Below, one piece after another: positions 41,701-48,035 of a stretch of DNA of 48,035 nt. Positions within the stretch are counted from its first letter, which is position 1. The number at the start of each line of letters is the position of its first letter. Below the pieces are notes generated by a model, which was not told the DNA's origin, ran no database searches, and saw only the letters and a program-made list of their open reading frames with translations. Source of the DNA: Ignavibacteriota bacterium (GTDB lineage: Bacteria > Bacteroidota > Ignavibacteria > UBA10030 > UBA6906). Both the position numbers and the translations under genes were made by a program. Location of the stretch: the NCBI GenBank assembly GCA_003158475.1, contig PMJR01000152.1, positions 1-48,035 on the forward strand, in the 5' to 3' direction.

Positions 41701-42067
41701 CGGGAAGGCCTGACTGCACCGTGGAGAGTTTCTCCAGGACCCTGCTCCGGGCCCAGTAGAGATCGGTGGATTCATTGAAAATCACGTATATGAACGACAT
41801 GCCGAACATGGACTGGGCCCGTATGTCGTGCACCTCCGGGATCCCCTGCAATGCCGTCACGAGCGGGAACGTCACCTGGTCCTCCACGAGCTTCGGGGAG
41901 CGCCCCATCCACTCGGTGAATACGATGACCTGGTTTTCGGAGAGATCCGGGATCGCGTCGAGGGGGGTCGTGAGCATCCCCCAGATGCCGAATCCCAGGA
42001 CGACCAGGTACGCAAGGATGACGGCAAACCTGTTTCGCGCCGAGAATTCTATGATCCGCTCAATCAT
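38765..42067 (-). CDS. cusA: heavy-metal RND efflux pump, Cu/Ag type
   Basis: The 1100-residue inner-membrane proton antiporter extrudes Cu(I)/Ag(I) through the CusCBA channel. HME-RND signatures: 'DAIPDLSENQVIVFTEWMGRSPKLVEDQVTFPLV', 'GVAEVASVGGFVRQYQVDVDP', 'IDASIVLVENAYRN' in helix 4 and 'GRFGVSVGDVQDVIETALGG'-type repeats, with 12 membrane helices. It is longer than E. coli CusA because of a 45-residue Pro/Ser/Gly/Ala insertion near residues 786-830, in the second periplasmic porter region just before 'AYVPLSALARIAVVPGPPMI'. It starts 8 bp after cusB. Confidence 0.95.
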   Translation of the reverse strand: MIERIIEFSARNRFAVILAYLVVLGFGIWGMLTTPLDAIPDLSENQVIVFTEWMGRSPKLVEDQVTFPLVTALQGIPEVHDIRAQSMFGMSFIYVIFNESTDLYWARSRVLEKLSTVQSGLPAGAKMQLGPDGTGVGHVFWYTLEGKYDLGTLRGVQDWYVKLNLQGVQGVAEVASVGGFVRQYQVDVDPLLLKSFGLTLADVRNAVMRSNNDVGGKIIEVSDAEYFVRGQGYIHSVKDVEDIPLATVGGGNALLLKQVARVQLGGDIRRGALERDGNGEVVGGIVVMRSGENAKDVIDRVKKRLDEIRPGLPPGVEIHTAYDRSTLITAAVGTLERALVEAAVVVTLVVLLFLLHIRSVLRVIIEIPFAVLIAFIFMRVFGISSNIMSLGGIALAIGVIVDASIVLVENAYRNVAAEQERKGTLTNEDYIEISIRSAKQVGPAIFFSVLIMVVSFLPVFLLEGQEGRLFRPLAFTKTFVLAGSAIIAITLVPMLMTLLTRGKFRTENRNPVTRVLGKLYAPVIRLALTYRKTALGLNVLALLAAVPMILRMGSEFMPPLDEGSLLFMPVTLPSASITEVNRLLRVQDAAIRSVPEVETVLGKAGRGETSTDPAPLSMIESIILLRPKDQWRPGLTKSDIVAELDRKLQIPGVRNGWTQPIINRINMLSTGVRTDLGVKVFGRDLDTLEGLALRAEEILRQIPGAADLYAERSAGGMFLDIAIDRSAVGRYGVSVGDVQDVIETALGGENIGTVIEGRERFPIRVRYERDMRNSLDAIRALPVPVNLSGGGAPSAGPMVAATDAGTPSGGMPSASSPLPIQAGVPQSPLPRRAYVPLSALARIAVVPGPPMIGSENGQLRSIVLLNVRGRDMGSFVGEAREALNRELKLPAGYTLRWSGQWENQIRAKSRMELLMPLVFLIIYVMLYFVTRDYLEALVVMLSVPFALVGGVYLVYFLGYNFSVAVWVGFIALYGLAVETGVVMVVYLHESLDKRLRSFARGERGPLTEEDIREATVEGSVLRLRPKVMTVGTAMIALVPIMWSSGVGADVMQPLVAPMIGGLITSTVHVLVVTPVLFAYMKRHALRKGTLKVSHMNKHAG

Positions 42068-42075
42068 ACTTCACC

Positions 42076-43305
42076 TCACATTTTGTGACCTTCATGTTCT
42101 CCTCCGGCGGGTGCTTCGAGCTGGCTCTCAGAATCGATGAGGAATCCTCCCGTCACCGCGACCATATCTCCTTCGTCCACTCCGGACAGTATTTCGGTGA
42201 ATGCCCCGGCGGTCTGCCCCACGCTCACAACGTGTGGCGCGAAGCGCCCCGGTTCCGATTCGACCCATACGCGGGGATGCCTCCCCGTGAAGAGCACCGC
42301 CGACGTCGGGACGACGAGAGCCTCGCGGGGAGCCTGCTTCAGCGCGATCCGGGCATACATGTTCGGCTTCAGTGTACCTCCCGGGTTGGCCAGTTCTGTG
42401 CGGACGCGGACGGTACGGGAATCCGGATCGAGCACAGGCTCGATGAATCCGACCCGACCCTTAAGCAAGAGACTGGGGTAGGCGTCCACGCTCACTTCGA
42501 CGGCCTCTCCCACCCGCACAGACCGTATATCCTGCTCGGGGACCGAGGCGATCACCCATACGCGGGAGAGATCCGCCAGCTCAAAGAGCGTCGTCCCTTC
42601 CTCGACATACTGGCCTTCGACAACCGGCTTCCGTATCACGGTTCCGGCGATCGGGGAAGAATAGGTGGCCGGGCTTTGCATGTCGCGTTCACGCTCCAGG
42701 CGGTTGATCTGGGACTCCGTCAGTCCGAACCGCTCCATAAGCCTCTTCCGTGATGCTGCGACAAGTTGCGCCCTGGTGACTTCCTCCGTGCCTCCGAGCG
42801 CGATGAGATATTCCTCCTCGGCGCTGATCAGCTCAGGGCTAAAGAGGGCGAGAAGCGCTTCTCCTTTCCGGACAACGGTGCCTGTCTTGTTCACGAAGAG
42901 GTGCTCAATTCGCCCACGACCCCTGGCAGTAACGACTGACTGGAATGGCTCCGCAATTGCGACGACACCTGATGCAGAGACGGACGCGGAGAGCGGCATC
43001 CGTCTGACCACCGACGTCGCAATATTTGCCTGCACTCGCTGCGCCTGGGAGACGACCACCTCCCCTTCATGCCCGCCGGGGTGTCCACCTGAGACCTTCT
43101 TCACGAGTGTCATCCCGCAAATGGGACAGGGTCCAGGTTTGTACGCGATCACCGACGGGTGCATGGGGCATGTGTAGTACTCGACCCCCTCCCCGGAAGG
43201 CGCCGTGCCGGCCGCCTGATTGCTCCTGAAGGGGTGGAGGAACAGGAGACCCAGAATCAGGACGACCAGAAGGGTCGCCGCGATAAGGAACGGAGTTTTT
43301 TTCAT
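42076..43305 (-). CDS. cusB: RND periplasmic adaptor with heavy-metal-binding domain
   Basis: The 409-residue membrane-fusion protein has an N-terminal anchor (about 6-24). A heavy-metal-binding domain follows: 'YTCPMHP' and 'CPICGM' (C46, H49, C60, C63, with Met 48 and 65). The adaptor core comes next: 'GVVAIAEPFQSVVTARGRGRIEHLFVNKTGTVVRKGEALL', a helical hairpin, 'SPIAGTVIRKPVVEGQYVEEGTTLFELADLSRVWV' and 'VPTSAVLFTGRHPRVWVE'. It bridges CusA and CusC and passes metal to the pump. It lies 19 bp from cusC and 8 bp from cusA. Confidence 0.94.
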   Translation of the reverse strand: MKKTPFLIAATLLVVLILGLLFLHPFRSNQAAGTAPSGEGVEYYTCPMHPSVIAYKPGPCPICGMTLVKKVSGGHPGGHEGEVVVSQAQRVQANIATSVVRRMPLSASVSASGVVAIAEPFQSVVTARGRGRIEHLFVNKTGTVVRKGEALLALFSPELISAEEEYLIALGGTEEVTRAQLVAASRKRLMERFGLTESQINRLERERDMQSPATYSSPIAGTVIRKPVVEGQYVEEGTTLFELADLSRVWVIASVPEQDIRSVRVGEAVEVSVDAYPSLLLKGRVGFIEPVLDPDSRTVRVRTELANPGGTLKPNMYARIALKQAPREALVVPTSAVLFTGRHPRVWVESEPGRFAPHVVSVGQTAGAFTEILSGVDEGDMVAVTGGFLIDSESQLEAPAGGEHEGHKM

Positions 43306-43324
43306 CGTTCATTCATTCCTTTCT

Positions 43325-44584
43325 TCATCGGAGAAATGTCAGGTCTCTGACGCCGATTTCCTGTTCCAAGCCGGCGATCGAGCGCGCAAAATCCATCCGG
43401 AGCATCAAGGCTTCCATCGTCAGATCGCTCAGCATCCTGCAGGAATCGAGCACCATAAGGAGATCCCCCCTCCCGGAACGGTAGGCCGCGAGCGCCGACC
43501 GGAGCGCCCCTTCCGCCCGGGGGAGCATCGCGGTGCGGTACACTTCCACCTGATGCTTGTCCGCAACCGCCCTGGAATACCGGTCCCTCATCTCCGCGCG
43601 CACCATCGCGCGCGAAGCGGCGAGAGCGGCGGCGGCCCTGCTGATCCCGGCCTCCGACTCATCGATTTTCGCGGATCGGGCGCCAAGAGCCCACGGGGCG
43701 AATGGAAGGGTGATACCTGCTGTCACCGTCCAGCCGTTGAATCCGGTGAGAGGGGCGGTCATGTACTGAAGGCCGATCCTGAGATCGGGGATGTATTCCT
43801 GTTTGGCCGCGGAAAGTAGCGCCTTCTGCTCGAGCAGAGCGAGCGAATCGTGCTGCAGCATCGGCCGGTAGTCCATTCCCCTTGCAATGAGCGTGTCGAG
43901 AGTAACGTTGAGCACGAGCGAATCGGGCATGACGGCCGTCCCGAGCGTGTCGCCGTCGGGTCGGTCGAGAATCGACATCAACATGGACTTCATGCCGAGC
44001 TCCCGTTGCCGGAGCGATACGATGAGATTATCGTTCCTGGCCGATTCCACGGACGCCTTCAGGACATCCTCCTCCCCCGCGCTCCCGGCACCGTACCGGG
44101 CCCGTACCACCGCGAGAGCCTGTTGGAGCAGTTCTCCGTTCCGACGGGTGAGCGCGATCGATTGCTGCAGGTACCAGAGCTCCGCATAAGCCGATTTCAG
44201 CCGGTAGAGGACATCGAACTCCTTCTCCATATGATCATGGTGGGCGTGGTCGGCGCTTATCTCCGCGATCTCCCGCCTCGTTGAGAGCTTTGTCGGGAAC
44301 TGGAGCATCTGCATGATTTCTATACGGGAGAACATCGCTTCGGAGTAACGGAAGGAAGGCATCCCTTCCCTCATGAATGTGAGCTCCGGCGGAGGAAGAG
44401 AGGCTTCTTGCGCGACCTTCGCACCCATGACGGCCATTTGCTGACGGGCCGCTTCGATTTCGGGGTTGCGGTCGAGCGATTCCTCGACGAGGTCCCACAG
44501 TCGCGTGGTATCGGCCACTCCGGATGGGAAGACCGTGCGGAGAGGCCACAAAGCGACAAGAAGACCGCAAAGAAAAGCTGTCAT
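43325..44584 (-). CDS. cusC: TolC-type outer-membrane efflux protein
   Basis: The 419-residue protein starts at ATG 44584 with GAGG upstream. It has a signal peptide (MTAFLCGLLVALW...). Two OEP repeats of long helices contain 'LWDLVEESLDRNPEIEAARQQMAVMGAKVAQ', 'AYAELWYLQQSIALTRRNGELLQQALAVVRARYGAGSAGEEDVLKA' and 'FAPWALGARSAKIDESEAGI'. It forms the outer-membrane duct of the copper/silver pump. It is the first pump gene of the operon and follows the small Cys-containing exported protein by 102 bp. Confidence 0.92.
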   Translation of the reverse strand: MTAFLCGLLVALWPLRTVFPSGVADTTRLWDLVEESLDRNPEIEAARQQMAVMGAKVAQEASLPPPELTFMREGMPSFRYSEAMFSRIEIMQMLQFPTKLSTRREIAEISADHAHHDHMEKEFDVLYRLKSAYAELWYLQQSIALTRRNGELLQQALAVVRARYGAGSAGEEDVLKASVESARNDNLIVSLRQRELGMKSMLMSILDRPDGDTLGTAVMPDSLVLNVTLDTLIARGMDYRPMLQHDSLALLEQKALLSAAKQEYIPDLRIGLQYMTAPLTGFNGWTVTAGITLPFAPWALGARSAKIDESEAGISRAAAALAASRAMVRAEMRDRYSRAVADKHQVEVYRTAMLPRAEGALRSALAAYRSGRGDLLMVLDSCRMLSDLTMEALMLRMDFARSIAGLEQEIGVRDLTFLR

Positions 44585-44686
44585 GACATACCTCAGGTAA
44601 TTTTCGTGATTCGAAACCAGACGGTCGGTCGGGGTCGGACGCACCGGATCAGAAGTTGCGTCAACCCCTCCGGAGGAGGAGGAAGA

Positions 44687-45052
44687 TCAGATCAGAAGCG
44701 ATGAGTGTATGACGGGAATGTCGTCGGGGGCAAAATGAGAAGGGGTCGAAGCAGGGATCTGTGAAACGGAGGAGGAAGAAAATGGACTTATGCGGGACTG
44801 GAAAATGACGCACAGACTTGCAAAGGGATCGCACACGCTTTTCTGGATCCGGAGGAATTCATTTGCGTTCCCCTCGGCCGCGATGGAGGATGTGCAGCAC
44901 GGTCTCCCTTTCACGACCTCCCCACTTCCTTCGCCCGCATCCCGGTGACAGAGAGGGCACATCATTGAGCCCACGGGTTTCGGCATCGGGCATGAATCGA
45001 TCAAGATCGGGAGACCGACATTGAAAACCAGGAAGAGGGACGCAAGCAGCAT
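44687..45052 (-). CDS. small exported Cys-containing protein heading the cus operon
   Basis: The protein is 121 residues from ATG 45052. ATG 45082 is in frame but would lie only about 4 nt after the predicted transcription start. The N-terminus is hydrophobic (MLLASLFLVFNVGLPIL). 'SCPMPKPVGSMMCPLCHRDAGEG' and 'GRPCC' then give a Cys/Met/His cluster, followed by a Ser-rich tail. No family was recognised. Its place as first gene after the operator-controlled promoter of the copper pump suggests a metal-binding or sensing role. The second such protein lies at the other end of the pump genes. Confidence 0.68.
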   Translation of the reverse strand: MLLASLFLVFNVGLPILIDSCPMPKPVGSMMCPLCHRDAGEGSGEVVKGRPCCTSSIAAEGNANEFLRIQKSVCDPFASLCVIFQSRISPFSSSSVSQIPASTPSHFAPDDIPVIHSSLLI

Positions 45053-45081
45053 CCGCGATATTTGTGGGCCTGTCCGGTGCA

Positions 45082-45121
45082 TGACTGTTGAGAATATATA
45101 CAGTCAGTCCCTCAAATGCAA
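45082..45121 (-). promoter_or_regulatory. cus operon promoter with overlapping operator
   Basis: On the minus strand TTGCAT (45116-45121) and TATATT (45093-45098) are spaced exactly 17 bp. A perfect inverted repeat, TGACTGT (45082-45088) and ACAGTCA (45100-45106), with an 11-bp spacer, is centred on the -10. A repressor bound there would block the operon. No metal-sensing regulator gene is in the window. Confidence 0.68.
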
Positions 45122-45130
45122 ATTGGGAAT

Positions 45131-46264
45131 CTATTCAACAAAAAAACGTGGAACCCTTGGTGAAATGAGGCAGGTCACCTCGTACGGGATGGTCCCGAGT
45201 GTCTCTGCAATATCCCATGCCGTAATCGACAGGGTTCCGTCCGTTCCGATGAATGTCACATCGTCCCCGGTCCGGCATTCGGGGTCTGTTCCGACATCGA
45301 TCATGAGATGGTCCATGCAAATTGTCCCCACCACCGGGTATAATTTCCCCCGGATAACCGCGGACGACCGGTTTGTCAGAAGCCTCGTAAACCCGTCGCT
45401 GTAGCCGATCGGTACCGTTGCGATCGTCGTCTTATCCGGAGCAAAGAACCGTCGGCCGTAGGATATGCTCGTCCCTTTCCCGACGGACCGGAGCATGCTG
45501 ATGTTCGATACGAGAGACATTACCGGCGTGACCGGATGCCGCTGCGGCATCGACCGCGACGGCGGATACCCGTAGAGCATGATGCCCGGGCGGACCATGT
45601 CGAACAGCGCATCGGGCAGCGAGATTATCGCGCCGCTGTTGGCCATATGCCGGAGAGGGACTTCTATCCCCGAACTGCGCAGCCTCTCGATGACGTCGTT
45701 GTAGCGGGCAATCTGAGCCTTCGCAAAAGAGCTATCCGGGTCCTCCGATGTCGCAAAATGACTGTAAACACCCGCCAGTTCAAGATGGGGGAGCCGGAGG
45801 AGTGAGGCGATCTCCGCCGGGGCGGTGTCATCGGGAAAGCCGAGCCGCCCCATCCCGGTGTCCACCTTCACATGCACAGTAGCCTTCCCCTGTCTCTGCG
45901 ATGCGACCCGGCTGATGGAGACCGCCCCATCCGCGGTACTCACGGAGAGCTCGATCCCTTCCGCGATCGCAGCGTCAATCATCGAAGGAGGGGCAACCTC
46001 GAAGACGAGGAGGGGATGGACGATCCCGCTCTTCCGGATCTCCAGCGCTTCCGCAACGCGGGCGACAGCCAGGCAGTCCACCCCCCCCCGGATGGCTTCC
46101 CGGGAGAGTTCAATCATGCCATGACCGTATGCATTCGCCTTGACGACCGCCATGATCCTGGTACCTCTCCCGCAATAGGACCTGACACAACCGATATTGC
46201 GGCGGAAAGCATCCAGACTGACCAGGGCGCGCGTCGAGTCGTGTGGCCGGGGGAAATTCATCAT
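45131..46264 (-). CDS. alr: alanine racemase
   Basis: The 377-residue PLP enzyme supplies D-alanine for peptidoglycan. PLP lysine K42 lies in 'AVVKANAYGHG'. 'VHVKVDTGMGRLGF', 'RPGIMLYGYPPS' and the catalytic Tyr region 'GTSISYGRRF' follow, with 'TICMDHLMIDVG' near the end. ATG 46264 (or 46261) gives the normal length; the frame is open to 46375 without support. It is transcribed from a promoter at 46300-46328, divergent from amn. A C9 run lies in the coding region at 46081-46089. Confidence 0.95.
   Translation of the reverse strand: MMNFPRPHDSTRALVSLDAFRRNIGCVRSYCGRGTRIMAVVKANAYGHGMIELSREAIRGGVDCLAVARVAEALEIRKSGIVHPLLVFEVAPPSMIDAAIAEGIELSVSTADGAVSISRVASQRQGKATVHVKVDTGMGRLGFPDDTAPAEIASLLRLPHLELAGVYSHFATSEDPDSSFAKAQIARYNDVIERLRSSGIEVPLRHMANSGAIISLPDALFDMVRPGIMLYGYPPSRSMPQRHPVTPVMSLVSNISMLRSVGKGTSISYGRRFFAPDKTTIATVPIGYSDGFTRLLTNRSSAVIRGKLYPVVGTICMDHLMIDVGTDPECRTGDDVTFIGTDGTLSITAWDIAETLGTIPYEVTCLISPRVPRFFVE
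46081..46089. repeat. homopolymer tract C9 inside alr
   Basis: Nine consecutive C (G9 on the coding strand) encode 'RGGVDC' in an intact frame. Confidence 0.9.
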
Positions 46265-46299
46265 GCGTGCGGAGTCCAGTGGTTGAACGGATGAAGGGA

Positions 46300-46328
46300 A
46301 ATATCGATAGAGGGATGCTGACTTGCAA
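46300..46328 (-). promoter_or_regulatory. alr promoter
   Basis: On the minus strand TTGCAA (46323-46328) and GATATT (46300-46305) are spaced 17 bp. The leader to ATG 46264 is about 28 nt. Confidence 0.5.
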
Positions 46329-46337
46329 ATCGACAGA

Positions 46338-46366
46338 TTGATTTTGCCTGACGGCTTTGGTATTTT
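46338..46366 (+). promoter_or_regulatory. amn promoter
   Basis: TTGATT (46338-46343) and TATTTT (46361-46366) are spaced 17 bp. The -35 lies 9 bp from the alr -35, giving back-to-back promoters. The leader to ATG 46507 is about 134 nt. Confidence 0.5.
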
Positions 46367-46510
46367 ACCAGCCAATCCGCCGCGCCGGAGCGTGGCAGCC
46401 CTCTTTTATATAACGCGCACCTCGACCGGTTCCACACCTACCTCGGTGGGGACGCCGCTCCGTACGACATGTCGAAAATGCTCAGAGACCAGTCCGTGAA
46501 GGACAAATGA
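46352..46510 (+). other. open leader frame ending in an ATGA overlap with amn
   Basis: A frame open from 46352 to the TGA at 46508-46510 reads as plausible protein near its end ('HLDRFHTYLGGDAAPYDMSKMLRDQSVKDK' in two stretches) and overlaps the amn ATG by four bases. It lacks an early ATG; the first is at 46469, giving only 13 codons. It could be a translated leader, the remnant of an upstream gene, or chance. Confidence 0.25.
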
Positions 46511-47277
46511 GAACAAAGGAACAGATCGTCGCGAACTGGCTCCCCCGGTACACGGGGACGCCTCTCGATGCGTTCGCGAAACACATCCTGCTTGTGAACT
46601 TCAGCACCTACGTCGAACAATTCGCCGCGTGGCACAACGTCCCGGTGCGGGGAAAAGACAAACCGATGCCCAATGCCACGGCCCGCGGGATTACGATCAT
46701 CAATTTCGGGATGGGGAGCGCCAACGCGGCGACAATGATGGACCTCCTCGCGAGCATCAGGCCGAAAGCCTGCCTGTTCCTGGGAAAATGCGGAGGGCTC
46801 AAGAGGAAAAACAAACTGGGGGATTTGATTCTCCCCATCGCCGCCATCAGGGGGGAAGGAACCTCGATCGATTACTTCCCCGCAGAGGTTCCTGCACTCC
46901 CCTCGTTCAACCTGCAAAAGGCGATCTCCACCACGATTCGCAACCACGCGCGAGACTACTGGACGGGGACCGTCTACACGACGAACCGCCGTGTGTGGGA
47001 GCACGACGAGCTTTTCAAGCAGTACCTGCGCCGGATCCGGGTGATGGCGATCGACATGGAAACCGCGACGGTCTTCGTAACCGGATTCTTCAACAAGATC
47101 CCGACCGGCGCACTGCTTCTGGTCTCCGACCAGCCGATGATCCCGGAGGGGGTGAAGACGGCAGAGAGCGACCAGAGAGTGAGCCGGGAGTTCGGGGAAA
47201 TCCACCTCCGGATCGGCATCGACTCGCTGGCGGAACTGATCAACAACGGACTGACCGTGAAGCACCTGAAATTCTGA
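46507..47277 (+). CDS. amn: AMP nucleosidase (short Bacteroidota form)
   Basis: The 256-residue enzyme belongs to the purine/uridine phosphorylase superfamily. It cleaves AMP to adenine and ribose 5-phosphate and so tunes the AMP pool. The short form found in Bacteroidota is recognised by 'EQIVANWLPRYTGT', 'GITIINFGMGSANAATMMDLL', 'CLFLGKCGGLKRKNKLGDLILPIAAIRGEGTS' and 'AIDMETATVFVTGF' with the nucleoside-binding Met-Glu pair and 'LLLVSDQPM'. ATG 46507 overlaps the stop of a short leader frame. It is followed after 27 bp by the Kelch-repeat gene. Confidence 0.93.
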   Translation: MRTKEQIVANWLPRYTGTPLDAFAKHILLVNFSTYVEQFAAWHNVPVRGKDKPMPNATARGITIINFGMGSANAATMMDLLASIRPKACLFLGKCGGLKRKNKLGDLILPIAAIRGEGTSIDYFPAEVPALPSFNLQKAISTTIRNHARDYWTGTVYTTNRRVWEHDELFKQYLRRIRVMAIDMETATVFVTGFFNKIPTGALLLVSDQPMIPEGVKTAESDQRVSREFGEIHLRIGIDSLAELINNGLTVKHLKF

Positions 47278-47304
47278 CGCAGGAGCTCCAGAACGAGGCC
47301 CTTC

Positions 47305-48035
47305 ATGAGCGCATTCAACCTTCTTCTGATACTGCTTGCACTCTGCTCATCGCCTCAGGGTGGCCCGCAGGCGGGAAAGGGGACGTCCCCCCCTCCCCTC
47401 CTGAAGCCATTCGGCGCGATGACGGAACAGCGCGCTTCCCACGCCGCCACGCTCCTGAGCGACGGGAGGGTGCTGATCACGGGAGGGTTCCGGAAAGAGC
47501 ACGGGGGGGACGACGAGACCTACTCTTCGACCGCCGAGATATTCGATCCCCGCACGAAAAAGTTCGGCTACACCGGAGAGATGTCGTACACACGGGGAGG
47601 GCACACGGCGACGCTCCTCCCGGGAGGGCTGGTCCTCATCACGGGGGGCTGGAATATCATGGGCGTTCTCTCGAGCGCGGAACTGTACGATCCGGCAAGC
47701 GAGAAATTCACGACGATCGGGAGCATGAGCACACGCCGGGGTGGATGTACCGCGACGCTCCTGAACGACGGCCGCGTCCTGATTTGCGGCGGGACGGGTC
47801 GCGATGTCACGGCGAGCGCGGAACTGTTCGATCCGGCGAGAAAAAGTTTCGCCCCGACAGGCAGCATGACCATCCCGCGGCAATCCCACACCGCAACGCT
47901 CCTCCCGGGAGGGGGGGTACTCATCGCCGGGGGGTTGTCGCGCCGCGATGCGGTCCTGGCATCTGCCGAAGTCTACGACCCGGGGACCGGGACGTTCAGT
48001 CCGGTCGGTGACATGGCGGAGCCCCGCTGCAAGCA
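47305..48035 (+). CDS. Kelch-repeat protein, partial (cut by window end)
   Basis: 243 codons are visible from ATG 47305, preceded by GAGG six bases upstream; no stop is reached before the window ends. The first 16 or so residues are a short hydrophobic export signal (FNLLLILLALCSS). Four Kelch units of about 47-50 residues follow, each with 'R.SHTATLL.DGRVLI.GG' and 'SAE.YDP....F' ('HAATLLSDGRVLITGG', 'GHTATLLPGGLVLITGG', 'GCTATLLNDGRVLICGG', 'SHTATLLPGGGVLIAGG'). They form part of a beta-propeller, probably extracytoplasmic and involved in binding. The function is unknown. Confidence 0.88.
   Translation, partial: MSAFNLLLILLALCSSPQGGPQAGKGTSPPPLLKPFGAMTEQRASHAATLLSDGRVLITGGFRKEHGGDDETYSSTAEIFDPRTKKFGYTGEMSYTRGGHTATLLPGGLVLITGGWNIMGVLSSAELYDPASEKFTTIGSMSTRRGGCTATLLNDGRVLICGGTGRDVTASAELFDPARKSFAPTGSMTIPRQSHTATLLPGGGVLIAGGLSRRDAVLASAEVYDPGTGTFSPVGDMAEPRCK

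Noticed and set aside
46629-48011. Plus-strand frame of 460 codons across amn and the Kelch gene
   Set aside because: Out of frame with both recognised proteins and highly Arg/Gly/Asp-rich. The real Kelch frame starts at 47305 and runs off the window.
1-48035. CRISPR array, prophage or toxin-antitoxin module
   Set aside because: No spaced direct-repeat array, no phage structural or integrase genes and no recognisable toxin or antitoxin pair were found.

Overview
The window is about 48 kb of compact, GC-rich bacterial DNA with most genes on the minus strand. Four markers point to the Bacteroidota/Chlorobiota/Ignavibacteriota side of the tree, most likely a high-GC Ignavibacteria-like or related lineage: a secreted M1 peptidase ending in a YPNPFNP-type C-terminal sorting domain (type IX secretion style), a DUF3276/PUR-alpha-like protein, the short form of AMP nucleosidase, and an SDR-type threonine dehydrogenase. 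Names come from recognising motifs in the translations; no database search was run.

Layout. 1-940: a tRNA-Thr(CGT), then an AT-richer stretch with no confident gene but with strong inverted-repeat structure, including a possible 119-nt structured RNA (720-838). 940-2810: DUF4412 protein, 2x[4Fe-4S] ferredoxin and a PAP2-like membrane phosphatase. 2990-6790: a two-component system (histidine kinase and OmpR-type regulator) followed by a small unknown protein and a secreted tandem sugar-binding protein. Each of these last two genes carries the same 25-bp triple direct repeat about 70 bp upstream. 6930-12270: prfC, a membrane protein, a Gfo/Idh/MocA oxidoreductase and the M1 peptidase. 12340-20360: ferritin, FKBP lipoprotein, DUF2007 protein, acyl-CoA ligase, class I fumarase, queC-queE, a receiver-like protein with Glu in place of the phospho-Asp, and uppP. 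20430-24410: an AspT/YidE-type transporter, methylmalonyl-CoA epimerase, biotin carrier and carboxyltransferase (propionyl/methylmalonyl-CoA metabolism).

24500-26420 holds a TIGR01777 SDR protein and a MerR-type regulator with a cobalamin-binding domain. The regulator has the Wx9EH signature of CarH-type B12 photoreceptors, and an inverted repeat sits across its own promoter. 26450-33210: glgB, a COG3014 lipoprotein with an LpoB-like lipoprotein, rmuC, a small alpha-beta barrel protein, thioredoxin and DUF3276. 33340-37800: a 1081-residue TolB-propeller/amidohydrolase, a tiny secreted protein and a threonine-dehydrogenase-like SDR preceded by a perfect 21-bp tandem repeat. 37930-45120: a single-domain response regulator and a Cus-type copper/silver efflux operon (cusC-cusB-cusA) bracketed by two small Cys-rich exported proteins. 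The operon promoter is spanned by a perfect 7-bp inverted repeat. 45130-48035: alr and amn, divergently transcribed from back-to-back promoters, and a Kelch-repeat protein cut by the window end.

The most interesting leads are the two-component regulon with matched boxes, the CarH-like light switch with its operator, the candidate structured RNA, the copper operon with its two exported Cys-rich proteins and operator, and the phosphomimetic pseudo-receiver.
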